Below, piece after piece: positions 33,890-45,492 of a DNA stretch of 64,000 nucleotides; position 1 is the stretch's first letter, and every line of letters starts with the position of its first letter. The stretch is from positions 38,181,704 to 38,245,703 of the forward strand of contig OW028582.1 in the NCBI GenBank assembly GCA_932294295.1. The letters are read 5' to 3'. The notes below the pieces were generated by a model. It did not search any database. It saw nothing but the letters and a program-made list of their open reading frames with translations, and had not been told where the DNA came from. Origin of the DNA: Alitta virens (taxonomy: Eukaryota; Annelida; Polychaeta; Phyllodocida; Nereididae). Made by a program: the position numbers and the translations under genes.

Positions 33890-36702
33890 TTGTCAGACAT
33901 GAAGGAACTAAAATATTTTCTAAACGTCTTGATTGCATTTGGCAAATTGCATGTCAATGTTGGAAACAGAAATTGGAAGTATATTGCAATGATGATATTC
34001 AATGTCATAATCATCTTTCTCAACATCATAATGGTGATCCTGAATATAATTTCATCTGAGGGAATACGCGGCAACACTGGAGGAAAATTATCTTATGTTT
34101 ATTTGGTTGTTTGTATATATTCATGGTCAATCATCACATCTATTTCGATCTTCTACATGTCCAAAAAAAAACATTTTGACGTCATCAAATCACTGAAAGT
34201 CACGTATCCTCCCAAAGATACATTATTACTGGCAATAACTGGAATTGTAACAACTTTCGCCTGGTCGATCGTGCACTTCGTAATATTTTCTTATTATGGA
34301 AACACACCAGCCAGTTTACTATCATGCAAAGAAAGATTCCTGGATGATAACTGTGTCTCAGGCCTCAACAGACTTGCAATTATAACATTAATTTTCCCAA
34401 ATTTCGTTACTAACATGTATTTGGCATTTTCTTGGTACGTACTTGGAAGTGAGTTCATAAGTTTTTACAATGACCTGAGAGGCTCCATCAAAATACAAAG
34501 TTTCAACACATCTGAACTTTTGAGGTAGGCGGTCATTAATAATGGTCCTTTTTTAGCCATATAAAGTAACACACGAAATCCAGTCTTCAGAAAGGCAGTT
34601 TTGTATCCATATCTGCAGATTAGCTGATATTAAAATCACTTACCTTAACCTCTTTCTTTTTCTTTACACACAACATATGTCAGTCAAGAATACACTAGAT
34701 TCAAAGTGAAAGGAAGTTGGGAGTCCTTACCATGACAAATGCACATTCACTCCATTGGCTTTGCAATTCAGTAGCTTGAAAATAAACCCTGAGTAACAGG
34801 CACTTGTTGACTTGATGCCTCATGTAAATGACTGCTAATATTTTAATGACCAGCTCAGGTTTTGTATCCATAGTGTGTAGATTGGGTAATCAAGCCCTTA
34901 ACCTCTTTGACTATTCAACAGCTTTTTTTCTTACATACAATGACTTCTATTTTAGTCAAGAATATTCATTGGATTGGTTGTGGCAAGATTCAAGACAAAT
35001 TTATTTGCCTTCATACAATAATATAATAATAAGTTGAATCAATCAAGAGGTGTCCTTTCGGAAACTATGATAGCTCATGTATGAGCCACCCAGAGTAATT
35101 AACTGAGTTAGGAAGTTGGGAGTCTTTACTATGACAGATACACATTCACTCCATTGGCTTTACAGTAGCCTGAAAATAAACCCAGGGACTGAGCAACAGG
35201 CACTTATTAACTTGATGCCTCATGTATATGACTGCAGCCCAGGGTTTGTATCCACAGTGTGTAGATTGTGTAATTGTGAAGCCTTTAACCTCTTTGACTA
35301 ATCAACAGCTTCTTTTCCTACATACAATGACTTAAATTTTAGTCAAGAATATTTGCTGGATTGGCTGTGGCAAGAGGTGTCCTTCGGAAACTATGATAGC
35401 TCTTGTAATTAACTAGTCTATAGATTATACATATACTCTTGCAGGTTTCGAATTCAGTACCAGAGGATCTGCAAGTCAGTTGATGCGTTTTCTTCAACGC
35501 ATTCAGTTTTGATTATGTCAGGAATTGTGGCATCAACAGTTACAGTGATCTTCTGTGGTTTCAACTTGTTTTTGCAAGATAAATATATGCCTGCACACTA
35601 TCTTTGGCCAGAGTTACTGCGAACCTCCCAGTATTTGGTTATAATCTTTGTTGGTGGTGTTGATGTCTTGGATCAGGTAGGTCTTGACCATCAGCATATA
35701 TTACAGCAGCTACATCATTAAATATTTCTAATTAGGCTTTTTGAGAGCATGGTTTCACCCTACCCTTTGTATAGGACATGCGTATATAATTGATTAGATG
35801 AAGTTTAATTGGTGCAAATGTCTTTGCCATAACCATTTTATAATTTAATAATGAATTTTCTGAAAGACAATAGAATATACAACGTGACAACATATACTGC
35901 ATACAGAGGCAAATGCCATGGTAAGAGACTATAGTCCTGGGTTATCTCTGGTAATGCATGGCTCTGATTGTAACATAAGCAAAAGAGCTGATATTTATCA
36001 TATTGCATGATAATATTTGACATCAGTGGAGGCTCGATCATGATCACCAGTAATTATTCATCAAATAAAACAAAAGGAAGAAGATATTTAAGTGTTGTTT
36101 TTAATTTTCAGGCTAGATTGCCCTATGATTTTCTGTCAGAGCTTGAAGTAGAGGACGTAACATTCCTGTCCCAGATAAATTAATTATTTTTTTTAAGCAA
36201 CATTTTTCAATGCGGACAAACTTATATGGTTGTTCATCAACATTTTTCATCTTACTGTGAACTTTATTGTTCTGAAAACTCTTAATTGAAAGTAAATTAC
36301 CAAATATTACCTTTTTCAAATAATTTTGAAGTGAAATGTGCAGGGTTCTAGACTAGTACAGTGCTGGTCTTCAGGCCAGGTTGCCAGGTGTCATACTGCT
36401 GTTAAACTTGCAATGTTGTTTCTCTGCTTTCAGATTGACTTGTTTCTCAAAAGAGTGGAGAGCTTTTCTGGTGTCTCTGCGATGGGTTTCTTTAATGTAG
36501 ACCATTCAAGTGCAACTGCGGTGTGTTTTTAGAAAATAAAATTCATTTTTAATGTGGACATCTCATTGGACCTTGCAATATACCTACAATCAGATTGTTT
36601 TACTAAGATATTGCTTTGCAGATTTTCGGTATGATTGTGACATACATTGTCGTCATTGAAAAAAAGACTGAAACACATGTTATTGTCAACATGCCATTAT
36701 AG
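33890..36702 (+). pseudogene. Gustatory receptor-like gene D, probably decaying
   Basis: Exons by homology: 33890-34524, 35445-35676, 36112-36174, 36434-36520 and 36622-36702 (635+232+63+87+81 nt). Three features depart from the family. The position matching the other genes' ATG is TTG (33890); an in-frame ATG lies three codons later at 33899, so translation is still possible (362 aa). The exon 3 donor is ATAAAT instead of GTAAAT. A GT inside exon 3 (gac|gtaaca, 36157) would shorten the exon by 18 nt and keep frame. The terminal motif is TYIVVIEKK, losing the conserved QF. The reading frame is otherwise open throughout, with FRIQYQRIC in exon 2 and FLKRVESFSGVSAMGF in exon 4. It could be a functional variant using the alternatives. 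Confidence 0.75.
34580..35404. repeat. Diverged tandem repeat in GRL D intron 1
   Basis: About 34705-35070 and 35108-35404 align in order (GGAAGTTGGGAGTC, CATTCACTCCATTGGCTTT, AACAGGCACTT, TTAACCTCTTTGACTA, GTGTCCTT.CGGAAACTATGA). A partial third unit is at 34590-34705. They are non-coding. Confidence 0.75.
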
Positions 36703-37140
36703 AAAAAACAGAGTAGACAATTTCTGCTTCTCAAGTAACTATGAATACTCACCATTAAAATGTTGCATTGTGTTGATATGTTAGTAATGATTTTGGCTGC
36801 ATACCAAAATCATCTATGGTAAATTTTTTATGTTTGTTTTGGTTGTGACACTCATCACCGTAATTATTCATGGAAGCTGGAGCAACTTATCATAAAGAAA
36901 TGCAAACAGTCTGTCAAGGAACTACACAGGTACAGTGTCTACCAACATATTGCCTTTGAATATCCAGGTAATATCGATTTACCAATATATATGTAAATCC
37001 CATGTCTTATAACAAACACTAAGCATATAATGGTATTGACCAATATCAGATCCATGCATGAAATTACACAATTCGGCTTGCATAACATAACCATGCATAT
37101 CTGCAAGTTCATTTTGGAAAATAACACCGGTGGAATAAGG

Positions 37141-39219
37141 ATGGCTGGAAACAACGAAATCAAATACTTTCAAAATATTCTGATTGCTTTTGGGAAAATG
37201 CATATTAATTACGGCAGATGGACTTGCAAACATGTTTTACTGATAATACATAACATCGTATTTATGGTGCTTAATTTTGCATTCACAGTTCAGCATGTGA
37301 TTGCATCTCAAAAATTGTGCACACATCCTGGAAGAGAACTCTCCTATGAGTACTTGGTGTTGACTTTTCATATGTGGTCGATTATTACATCAGTCACAAT
37401 GTTTTACATGTCTCGCAAAAATACGATCCGAGCGACAATCGCATGTTACTCACCGCCTCCAAAATTTGCAAGATTTTTCTCGATATTTTTAATTACTTTT
37501 TCACTGGTTTCATCAATTTTCACAGCATTTCTATTACGTTACTTCGGAAGAGTTTTGCATGAAATCAAACATTTTCTGAGTGATCTATTTGATGTTCAAT
37601 GTTCTAGAGCTCTGATTAATATCTCATCTTTTCCCTTAATGTCACCTAATTTCTGTACTTGGCTTTTATTTGCTTTATGCTTGGGAGAGAGTTCAAGCAT
37701 CTTAACCACAACATGAAAAATTCCATAAAAGTACAGATTTGGAGGTCTAATGAAATTTTGAGGTAGGTTATTACTATATTTTATATCTAAGCCGTAAGAT
37801 AGAAATTCAGACAGCTAATCAGTACATTGACAATCAATGCCCTTGAAAGTACTGGGCCTCCTCATGGCAAAGGTGGTAAAACTGCGGATAAGGACCCCAA
37901 ACACCAGTGGCCAAAACAGGTCTCCGCGCAGTCCAGTTATACCTGTCCTGTTGTCCAACACCTACCCCAGATATAAAGAGCCTTTCAGGTTGACATATTA
38001 TTAAAGATATACTGTCCTTCACTCACCCTTCTTCTTATTAATGTTCCGCTGATAAATTGAAGAATTATGTTAATACATTTATATTAATTTGCAGGTTCCG
38101 TCTCCAATACAATAAGTTGTGCAACTTGGTCGATGTTTTCTCATCATCACACTCTGCTCTGCTCCTGCCAGGAATTGCAGCTCCTGCAGTAATCATGATC
38201 CTCAGTGGATTTAACTTATTCATGGAAAATAATTCAATGACTGTCTTTCTTTGGCCTCATTTGCTGTCAAGCACGGTTTACCTAGTGACTGTTTTCATCG
38301 GAGGAATTTATCTTTTGCAACAGGTAGGGGTTAGAATTTGTTGAGTCAAAGCCACTTTATATTAAGGAAACTCTTATTGGACTATCGAAAGTGTAATTAG
38401 GTTTCCATGTAGTTTATAAATAATCATAATGCACTGCAAATCTGCAGGATTAGAAAGTTAGAAACACTGCTTGCTTTCGTATCCTCATAGCAAGTTATAG
38501 GCCTACATGCATACATGTATGCTCGTGACTAGGTCTCTTTTTAAACTAATAATCCTTACTAAATATTTAGTAATTTTTGCCATAAGTCCACAGGCAACAC
38601 TAGAAACAAATTGATAAACATCTCAGAAAAGCTTTTGTTGACTTCATCCAGTACTTAATTGCAGGCAAAACTACCCTATGCGTTCCTGTCTGAGCTAGAA
38701 ACCACTGATGTTGCTTGCATGTGTCAGGTAAAGTGTTTTGAATTATCACCAAAGTAATGGCCAAGTTTACAATAACAAACATACTTTAAATGAGTTGAAA
38801 ATCATTAAAGTAGACTGAGCAATATATCCAAATTTCACTTAAATAGAAATTGTAGAGTTGGCAGGTACGCTGTGACTATAGTTTCCTGTTTCGAGAAAAC
38901 ACTAAGATCGATTTCTTCTCTTTCAGCTTGATTTGTCTCTGAGAAGAGTTCATGAATTTTCCGGTGTTTCTGTCATGGGATTTATCAATTTGGATAATTC
39001 CAGTGCTGCTGCAGTATGTTCCAAATTACTTTATTCTGATATAAGAGTGTAGATATTGCTGAATCAATTTAAAGTTTGCTATAGGCCTATTCTCTAATTT
39101 GTGATTTGTTTACTTTGGAGATTTTTGGCATGATTGTGACATACATTGTCATAATTGTGCAGTTCATGCAAACAGGACCTGTTAATTGTAATGCAATACA
39201 AACAAACTGTACTGTGTAA
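37141..39219 (+). pseudogene. Gustatory receptor-like gene E, frameshift in exon 1
   Basis: Exons: 37141-37762, 38095-38323, 38665-38727, 38927-39013 and 39121-39219 (622+229+63+87+99 nt). It begins MAGNNEIKYFQNILIAFGKMH. Near 37683 the frame of the first 180 codons runs into stop. The frame that continues the family pattern (REFKHLNHNMKNSI...NEILR) is offset by one base, so a single base was lost at TTGGG/AGAGAG. Exon 1 length modulo 3 confirms this (622 against 635 in the others). Exons 2-5 are clean: FRLQYNKLC, GFNLF, AKLPYAFLSELE, LRRVHEFSGVSVMGF and TYIVIIVQF. The exon 5 acceptor is ctttggag. It is a pseudogene, or a sequencing error in a G run. Confidence 0.8.
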
Positions 39220-39224
39220 AGAAT

Positions 39225-39330
39225 TGCATTTTGTCTTGATGATACTGGTGTGAAGGTCAGTGGTCCTAAACGGCTTGCTATAACAGGCAGACGTAATGAT
39301 GAAATAACAAAATTCAGAGTGTTAAGCATT
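39225..39330 (-). repeat. SINE family 1 body fragment
   Basis: AACAGGCAGACGTAATGATG matches the body segment of the SINEs near 17430 and 52690. No tRNA-like head is seen. Confidence 0.45.
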
Positions 39331-39339
39331 CGAGTTTAT

Positions 39340-39640
39340 AAGAATTAAGAATTCTTTATATGATGTCATAAGGAACTCTGCTGTGCTTGATGCTTGTGTG
39401 ATAGCTTTGCCTATGTCAATTGAAAAGTTTTTGAGAACTTTAAGGAAAGCAAATAAATTGTTCACTCTGCAAAAAAAGGCTGTGCGTTTTATAATGAAAA
39501 GCCACTATAAAGCTCTTATGGATGCAATGTTTAAGGATTTTTACATCTTGAAAATAAATTACCTATGTGCACTGCATGACAACATTTTTTGTTTCAGAAT
39601 ATTTAATACCAGACTATTTTCTAACTACATTAAGTGATGA
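39340..39640 (+). mobile_element. LINE ORF2 fragment (RT C-terminal region)
   Basis: One open stretch reads LFTLQKKAVRFI then YKALMDAMFKDFYILKINYL, the segment after the reverse transcriptase domain in many non-LTR elements (the 'QKKAIR..' block). It is too short to be functional. Confidence 0.65.
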
Positions 39641-39714
39641 TCGTATATACCACCATGAATATTTAGGGAGGCTGTTAATCACGTGTAAATTATTTTAACA
39701 AACTTCTGTGAGGC

Positions 39715-39925
39715 ACTCATAGAATAAAGGAGAGGAGAGGGCATGGATGGGCACAGATGGGCATGGATGGGCACGGCATTGTGCCAGCATTTCTGAGTGT
39801 TCCACGAGGTTTAAAATAGCGTACACAAGTGGGTGGCGAGTGTACCCACAACTGAGCAAGACTGGCCACGAGTGGCCTTGAATGGCCACGAATGGCCACG
39901 GATGTCCGTAGATAACTCGCCAACT
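39715..39925. repeat. Degenerate short repeats, GC-rich
   Basis: GGCATGGATGGGCACAGAT-type units lie at about 39739-39778, and TGGCCACGAA-type units at 39864-39905. Open frames here are repeat artefacts. Confidence 0.6.
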
Positions 39926-40149
39926 CCTCGCCGAGTGACTCCCAGGAAAAAAGTTAAACAATTTTACTCATCGAACGTCTGCTAAATGTTTTAACGTGCT
40001 TAAAAATGTTTGCCCTCTCCATTGATATTCATGAGTGATCTGGAGGGACTACTGGCGTTCTATGGATTAGCACGAGTATCTGTACATTGCTCGCCGATTA
40101 AATTACTTATGGACAAGGATCAGCAGGAGTAAAAAAGTGTATTATGATG

Positions 40150-40410
40150 CATCGTGATCTTGGGTTCATAATAAAAGACCATAACATGCAATAGATGGGG
40201 TTATGGGATGGGATGACTCTCTAACTAGCAGATTTATCAATATCTTAAGGCTGTGGGACAGAAGTAAAAGTAATAAGAACTGGAACGAAGATGTTCGCAC
40301 TCTCATGATGAATATTGGTTTTGTTGATAATTATAATAATTTTCAAAGTAACAGGTCAAACTGTTACCAATGTTCTCAGGATTTATGTTGTATCTTCAAA
40401 ATAAAATGAC
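40150..40410 (+). mobile_element. LINE ORF2 C-terminal fragment
   Basis: An open frame 40203-40409 reads SRFINILRLWDRSK then NWNEDVRTLMMNIGF, a block found near the C-terminus of non-LTR retrotransposon ORF2. It is truncated on both sides. Confidence 0.5.
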
Positions 40411-40474
40411 AGAATCATAATTGAATAAGGGCTTGGGGTCAGTTATAAAACTAGCTAGCTAGTTAGCTAACCTG

Positions 40475-40625
40475 GGTATTGATTGATTGATTGATTCGAT
40501 ACAGATAGCTAACACCCTAATTGATTGATTGATTGATATAAAATAGATAGGTGATTGACTGACTGACTGATTGATTGATTGATTGATAGATAGAAAGATA
40601 GATGGATAGATAGGTAGGTAGATAT
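40475..40625. repeat. GATT/GATA/GACT microsatellite
   Basis: Interrupted runs of GATT, then GACT, GATT and GATA/GGTA. The DNA from 40625 to 41270 shows no gene. Confidence 0.9.
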
Positions 40626-41274
40626 TGCCAAAATAATGATTATGACAAAATCCAGAACAAAGTCATTATAGTTGACCACAAACTCAATCTAGGCAGTTGA
40701 CCGCAACTCTTAGACAGTCCAGTCATTGTTAAAAGGAGGTGGGCCAGATCTTGGTGGTCAGCTGTTTGAGGGTGTCGTAGCATGTTACGCAAAGGTAATT
40801 AGAGTCCAAGATGTCCTAATTTTTAGCTCTTTATTTGTTAATAGCATTGGGTCAGGCGTGAATATATTAACACAGCCAAATGAGCATCAAAAGTATTGTA
40901 TATCCAATCTTTTCCTGCCATTTAATTTGTTCCAGAGGTTTGCACAGTAAGAAGTATTCAGTTGACTATCATTATCAATGCAATAGCATGTATGAATGGG
41001 GCTTTGCTATTGAATATCAGGAATTGAGAAAAATCTATTACATACAGTGAGCAATTCAGGTGCACGTTTTGTGCAGATTTTGCATGCGCAGTTTGTGAGC
41101 AGTTCACAAGCATTTTGCATTCATTTCATCCCTCATTAGTATGTTATTAACCTGCATCAAGTGAATGAAAGTTGTTTTTCTTATTTGTCATTATCTGCTT
41201 GATTGATACCATGCATCCTAAATGTTTAAAAAGAGTTATTGACCTTATGATCTTTCATTTTAGAAAGAAACATG

Positions 41275-41386
41275 GTAACGTCTCACCCAGGTGACGTCTC
41301 ACCCAGGTGACGTCTCACCCAGGTGACGTCTCACCCAGGTGACGTCTCACCCAGGTGACGTCTCACCCAGGTGACGTCTCACCCAG
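41275..41386. repeat. 16-bp minisatellite, seven copies, with E-box and CRE-like core
   Basis: Unit GTGACGTCTCACCCAG repeated seven times without change. Each junction makes CAGGTG (E-box) next to TGACGTCT (ATF/CREB-like). The unit is not a multiple of 3, so it is not coding. There is no spacer variation, so it is not a CRISPR array. Confidence 0.95.
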
Positions 41387-41889
41387 ATACTCTTTACATG
41401 TTCATTTAAAACATCAATAACTGTATATCTTATCTCTTTACTTATAAATATGCACACTCCACCTCCATTTCTAGGCCTATTTCTGTCATTTCTGACAATT
41501 TCATAACCAGGTAGCAATAGGTGATAAAAGGAAGATCATATTTAGCATGATATTTGACTTGGCAATCATTTGGCTTGCAAGAGGCCATCCAATTATTGTA
41601 TCTTATATTTGCATCATGGTTATGGCATCTCAGGCTGCACTTTGGAACCCTGCTCTAAGAAGTATTTCGCCTAAGTAAGGCCCCCTCACTATTAAGGCCA
41701 CTGAATTTTGGATCATTTATAAAAAGGAGAAGTTCATAACCATAAAATCTACCTCCATCACAGAAGTCCAATAATCACATTATCTCATGCACACAATTTA
41801 AAACATTTTTATGGTAAAATCTTAAAAACCACTCCAAGACTTCGTAATGCAAATACACTTTGCTATCCGAATTGTTTTCATAATTCAAT

Positions 41890-42775
41890 CAGACCATCAA
41901 TGAAATATTGAACAGAAAAAAGAAACAAAAGATCTTCCTGAACGCTTTTCTCACAATGGAAAAATAATTGAAAATCCGAAAACTATTGCAGATGAATTCA
42001 ATAAATACTTCTTGGATGTAGGGCCTTCTCTTGCGAGGAAAATAAACATTCATGATAGTAAAAGTTACAAAAACTACCTACTGAGACCTACTCCGGTTCT
42101 AAATACCTTCAGTTGATAAATCATATAAAAAGTATCTAAATAATACTTATAAACAATCGTTTCAAGACAATTACTTGTAATACTCTATGTATAATTATCA
42201 ATCAATACATCCCAAATTAAGCCGTCAGTTTGACAATATCTCGACAATTTTACTTAAAAATATCAAACCAAAATTGCCGGAATTATTAAATTTATCATAA
42301 ATCAAACCCTGACCACAGGGTTATTTCCTTCCAAACCTAAATAAGCTAAAGTTGTACCGCTATTTAAAAAAAAAAAAAAATCAAATTTATTTTAAATAAT
42401 TACAGACCCATACCTATTCCATCTGCTATTTCTAAGGTATTTGAAAAAGTAATGTTTAATCAGATTCTTGAATTATTAAATAAGCACAGTCTGTATATAC
42501 TTTTCGAATCAATATGACTTCAGACAGTTGCATTCAACAGAATTAGCGCAGTTTGAACTAATAGACAGAATAGTATTTGACATGGACAGGGAGAAACAAC
42601 CAATCAATAATTATATGGACCTCTCTAAGGCATTTGACACCATAGACCACAACATTCTTTTCGAAAAATGTAAGCATTATGGTTTCGAAAATGAGTCTCT
42701 CTCTTTAATAAACTCGCAATATGTAAAACTGGGATTGCCAAGTTTAGCTGGAGCTAATAGTTGTCATAATTAAAT
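41890..42775 (+). mobile_element. Degenerate LINE, endonuclease-RT junction and RT motifs
   Basis: Across frameshifts the plus strand reads TINEILNRKKKQ, then KTIADEFNKYFLDVGPSLA, then NYRPIPIPSAISKVFEKVMF, then YMDLSKAFDTIDHNILF. The last is RT motif A with its catalytic Asp. This is the linker and first RT blocks of a jockey/CR1-like element. There are several frameshifts and a stop after HSLYILFESI. It is dead. Confidence 0.8.
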
Positions 42776-42855
42776 CATATTACATTTCATAACATAATAA
42801 CCCCTGCTATAACTCTACTTTGCCCTGCCTTCTATACTTCCTTTGTGTTCTATTG

Positions 42856-43090
42856 TGTTTCCTCTCGGGATTCTTCTTCCCTTATTCTTTTGTTTTGTCT
42901 TTTTGTATCCTTCGGTTCCTCTCGGGATTCTTCTTCCCTTATTCTTTTGTTTTGTCTTTTTGTATCCTTCGGTTCCTCTCGGGATTCTTCTTCCCTTATT
43001 CTTTTGTTTTGTCTTTTTGTATCCTTCGGTTCCTCTCGGGATTCTTCTTCCCTTATTCTTTTGTTTTGTCCTTTTGTATCTTTCGGTTCC
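42856..43090. repeat. 57-bp minisatellite, about four copies
   Basis: The unit begins TTCCTCTCGGGATTCTTCTT. As 57 is divisible by 3, all three plus frames and one minus frame stay open for 90-120 codons; the minus frame gives a charged REEPKDTKRQNKRIREEES repeat. Pyrimidine-strand bias is strong. No splice or promoter context is seen. Confidence 0.9.
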
Positions 43091-43169
43091 CCCAGGATTC
43101 TTCTTTCATTCCTGACTTCTGGTTTTCTTTGGATATGCCATCTCTTTGGCAATCTCAAAATATATGCTA

Positions 43170-44519
43170 AATGTTTGTTTACATGTTTTATTGCACAATG
43201 CCCCAGTGGTTAAGGGACATACACTTTATGGGTGACAGAAATTGTTAGATATATGGCATATTAGTTTCATCTTATAGACCCAGTTTATTTCATCTGAGTT
43301 TCAAATATATTGGTTTACATATATAATTTTGGATGTACCTAAATCGATTTCAACATTGGGTCTTAAATAATCACGATGTGTGTGGACTTATATAATTGTA
43401 TTGAATATTTGTTTTAGGCAGCCCTTTAGCATTAGGGGGGTTATAATACATAGAAAAAAAGTAATTTCAGAATTTCAAATGGAAACTGCCCAGGTTTTGT
43501 TAAGGCTGAAATACCATTTCCAAAAAGGTATAACACATGCATTTATCTTTATTTTTGATCCCTCCCAAGACCGATTGAATGTTTATGCAATTTGAAAGAA
43601 TTTTTAGCATTTGTGCGAAGTCGCAGCTACTGTATTCAGTGAAAAATAAGCCTCGCTTTGATTACCAACATTGCTGTATTTAAACAATGACTGAATGAGC
43701 CCGAATAGACATATATATCGCTTTCTTTATTCAGTCACTTAATTTAAAAAAAGGCGTAAACCTGAATATTATAATCACTGAATAGACATAGCTGGAAATA
43801 TTCCTCTGGATCAAAAGATAATATTGCAAATATTATATGCACATGGATTGTTTTTTTATTAAGACAATTATATTTTAACAAATCTAAAATTATTGAGACA
43901 CCCAGGATCTCCAGCTTGAGCGTAAATATTTTAAGTACTTTTTTAGGCTTTTATAAAAGCTATCTCCCCCCCCCCCCCCCCCACCATTTAGTTCAGTTCT
44001 TCATCAATGTCCTTCCCATCTAATATTGCAAAAATTTATAAGATAGTTCAAACATGAATCTGTCACATAAACCCTTAACTTGAAATAATAGTTTTGACAG
44101 TGGGCCTGGGCATTAAGGATTAAGTTTCTCCACAATAGCCAAACATTTTAAATTATTTTAATTTATCAATTGAGTCAATTGTCTTTTTACTTGCTGGTCA
44201 AAGATTAGGTATGTTGCATAGAAGTTTGTTTAAATTCTTATGCTACACATATTTTATACAATTGCCAGATAAGCTCAGTACCTATTATAACATTATAACC
44301 ATATTATTTCTGAAGAATTCCCACACTTCTTTTACACTGGTCCATGAAATGCCCTCTTTTTCAGTTTTTGCCATTACACTTAAAGCTTTACTTGGGTAGG
44401 GAACACTCCTTCACAACCAAAACAGATTTTGTACATCCTTGCAAAACACTACAGGGTAATTTTTAATATTTACATATATGCTGGCCATTTTGTGAATTAT
44501 GCAGGAAGGTCATTTAAGT
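43170..44519. other. No gene recognised
   Basis: AT-rich DNA with a C run of about 17 at 43966-43982. Short open frames have no recognisable content. Confidence 0.6.
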
Positions 44520-44808
44520 GTTACATCAATGCTACTGGTCAGAGGCTTAGTCAGCTTACATGACCAGCTATCAGAGTCAGATGTTATGAGGGGATGATAG
44601 TTATGGTTTGAGTCCATACCATTTTACACATTCACCTCAGGGGTGGGTCTTCAACTTACGCAAGCCACTATAGGTAATCTCGTGATACTGACATCCAGCT
44701 ATCAAGCTCATGAAGAGTGCCTGTGCCACGGATCAAACCTGTGACCTTCAGAATAGTTGGTTAGTGTTCTAACAGGCTAATGCCTTAACCACTAGGCTAC
44801 CCAACGAA
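44520..44808 (-). repeat. tRNA-derived SINE, family 1
   Basis: On minus, TAGCCTAGTGGTTAAGGCAT (A box) at about 44800-44780 and GGTTTGATCC (B box) near 44735, with the family body segment (CAGAGTCAGATGTTATGAGG on plus) at 44572. DNA from 44810 to 45490 has a C run at 45200 and no gene. Confidence 0.7.
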
Positions 44809-45492
44809 CAAAATTGCATTCATTCAATTAAAAATAATATTAATAGCACCATCCGAGACTACATTGGTTTGTGTGTCAATTCTCAATGGATTCAATTGTT
44901 GGTGACAATTCCATTATTTGGTAGACCCCTAAATTGGTATTAATTTTAAAGCGCTTTACCAGATAATCCAATAACTCATTATTAAAGATATATAAGAAGA
45001 TTACATCAATATCGCTGGCCTTTAAGGTTGTGGAAATCGCTAAATTTCTTTGTAAAGGACCAAATTTTCAACAAGGCTTGGGAGGGATCAAAAATAAAGT
45101 TACACCTACGTGTAATACATCATTAGAGAAAGGGTTTTTGAACCTTAACAAAGTTAGGATAGTTTCCCATTAAAATTCTGACATTCATGATTATCAACCC
45201 CCCCCCCCCCCCCTACCTTTGGTAGCGGTGATATTATGACCTTAGTAGGGTTGCCTAGTTCTAAACCATCCATTGTTATGAATTATTATTTTTTGTTTAT
45301 TTGTATCTATAGGGAGCTGAATAGATGATTTCTGAATCTGAATCTGTGTCATTTGTGTATTATTTACACTGAGTGTGCTATTGATAACAACAAATATTGA
45401 CAAAGTTATATCAAAAGAGGTTTATTTCTGACATAGAGATAACCAACATTTGCAGTGCATTAAACTAAATCCTAGGTTCACATGGAAAAAAG

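Noticed and set aside
33871..34077. Alternative frames overlapping the start of GRL D
   Set aside because: The frame matching the four paralogs is the 33890 frame; the others are shadows.
41275..41386. CRISPR-like array
   Set aside because: The repeats are contiguous with no unique spacers, and the genome is animal.
42820..43213. Plus-strand genes of 90-122 codons in three frames
   Set aside because: All three overlap the same 57-bp repeat; a by-product of repeat length.
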